DNA of 5,540 nt from positions 1 through 5,540 of the forward strand of contig JAITSI010000033.1 of the NCBI GenBank assembly GCA_031287845.1, written 5' to 3'. Source of the DNA: Puniceicoccales bacterium. GTDB lineage: Bacteria; Verrucomicrobiota; Verrucomicrobiia; Opitutales; JAIRLM01. Position 1 is the stretch's first letter. Each line of letters starts with the position of its first letter. The notes beneath the pieces are model-generated. The model worked only from the letters and a program-made list of their open reading frames with translations. It searched no databases and had not been told where the DNA came from. Of the stretch, positions 4,878-5,540 are shown one piece after another. A program made the position numbers and the translations under genes.

Positions 4878-5540
4878 TTAAAAGTGGTGGCAGAGCTGGG
4901 CGCTTAGGTGGTTGTCGTGCTTGCCGCGGGCGAAGTCGCCGTGCCACTGTCCGTCACAGCTCCAGTAACGGTTGAATCGGCCGCGGATTCCCAGCGCGAC
5001 GGATACGGCGTGGCGTGCTCCATAGTGTTGGTAGGGAGGAAATCCGCCCAGCGGCGTGCCCTGGACCGTGGCGATGGCGTCGCTGTGGTGGCGCAGGGCC
5101 TGGCAGTGCCAACCGAACTTTCCGAAGGCACTCGCACCACGCTCTTTCCGATCGCATTCCCACTCGAAGTGGATTCCCAACAAGGAGCTGGCGATGCTGT
5201 GATCAACGTCGGACAATGATGTCGCGCCGACGGTGGCGGAAGAGGTTTCGGCGTATTCATTCTGCCGCTGCCAGTCGTAGTGCAGTGCGAGCCAGGGACC
5301 TATCTGCATTCCGTAGCAGCGGAGGACGTTCTGCACACATTCAACGGTAAAAAATGCGGATCCGCCGTCAAAGCGGGCGCGGAAGTGGTTGACGTCGTTG
5401 TCGATGCGGCCTGCCCGGTTGCGCAAATAGCCGCCACCCAGCGTGGCGCAGAGACTTCCCTCGAGTCCATTCGCCGAGCGGTGTTCCAGGGTGGCGAAAA
5501 GTGCTCCCAGCCAATGGTTTTGGCGAATTTTCCTGCCCAG
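4878..5540 (-). CDS. Autotransporter-type outer-membrane beta-barrel, C-terminal part (5' end outside window)
   Basis: The minus-strand frame is open from the window edge at 5540 to a TAA at 4878-4880, giving 220 residues of a longer protein. I read all of 5427-5540 and found no in-frame stop, so the gene runs beyond the window; a TTG at 5426 within it is not a credible start. The pattern matches an autotransporter beta-domain: short amphipathic strands with alternating residues, a Gly- and Arg-rich loop (GGGYLRNRAGRIDND), then GMQIGPWLALHYDWQRQNEYAE, the family's usual 'P-x-hydrophobic-x-hydrophobic-x-Y ... E' strand pair. It ends with VSVALGIRGRF and HLSAQLCHHF. The terminal Phe with alternating hydrophobic residues fits a BAM-type targeting signal. 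It would insert in the outer membrane and expose or release an N-terminal passenger encoded to the right of the window. Odd points are seven Cys residues, unusual for such barrels, and many His. It is convergent with gspF. A generic outer-membrane barrel is the main alternative. Confidence 0.6.
   Translation of the reverse strand: MGRKIRQNHWLGALFATLEHRSANGLEGSLCATLGGGYLRNRAGRIDNDVNHFRARFDGGSAFFTVECVQNVLRCYGMQIGPWLALHYDWQRQNEYAETSSATVGATSLSDVDHSIASSLLGIHFEWECDRKERGASAFGKFGWHCQALRHHSDAIATVQGTPLGGFPPYQHYGARHAVSVALGIRGRFNRYWSCDGQWHGDFARGKHDNHLSAQLCHHF

Overview
The window comes from a GC-rich diderm (Gram-negative) bacterium. It encodes a secretion/pilus ATPase, its inner-membrane partner, and what looks like the C-terminal barrel of an autotransporter. 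The phylum cannot be fixed from sequence alone. A member of the PVC group such as Verrucomicrobiota (Opitutae) is a guess, based on a short GspE-type ATPase next to an autotransporter and the sparse Shine-Dalgarno sites.

Layout. Bases 1-128 hold two adjacent stem-loops and AT-rich sequence. About 213-1268 (+) encodes an unrecognised multi-spanning membrane protein whose 3' half is more AT-rich than the rest of the window. Bases 1269-2119 are an 850-bp repeat-rich gap. It contains a 275-bp CTAG-flanked, MITE-like inverted-repeat element, a decayed N-terminal fragment of an apparent IS5-family transposase on the minus strand, and a perfect 19-bp tandem duplication carrying a TATAAT box. Bases 2120-4527 (+) encode an overlapping two-gene unit: a short GspE/PilB-type ATPase and a GspF/PilC-type membrane platform protein. 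Bases 4528-4877 are another repeat-rich gap, with a second, shorter MITE-like element whose CTAG border includes the gspF stop codon, a cluster of three palindromes, and a hairpin repeat shared with the first element. Bases 4878-5540 (-) are the 3' part of a gene, open at the window edge, whose product looks like a cysteine-rich autotransporter beta-domain ending in Phe.

How it fits together. The ATPase and platform protein should work together to drive assembly of a pseudopilus or pilus. No secretin, pilin or minor pseudopilin gene lies beside them here, so the rest of the machine must be encoded elsewhere, or the pair is a remnant. The convergent beta-barrel gene need not be functionally linked. 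The most unusual material is the repeat family: two copies share a 55-bp end (49/55 identical), TCAGGAC-containing terminal inverted repeats, YTAR-type flanks, and a hairpin in which a paired base change preserves the stem.
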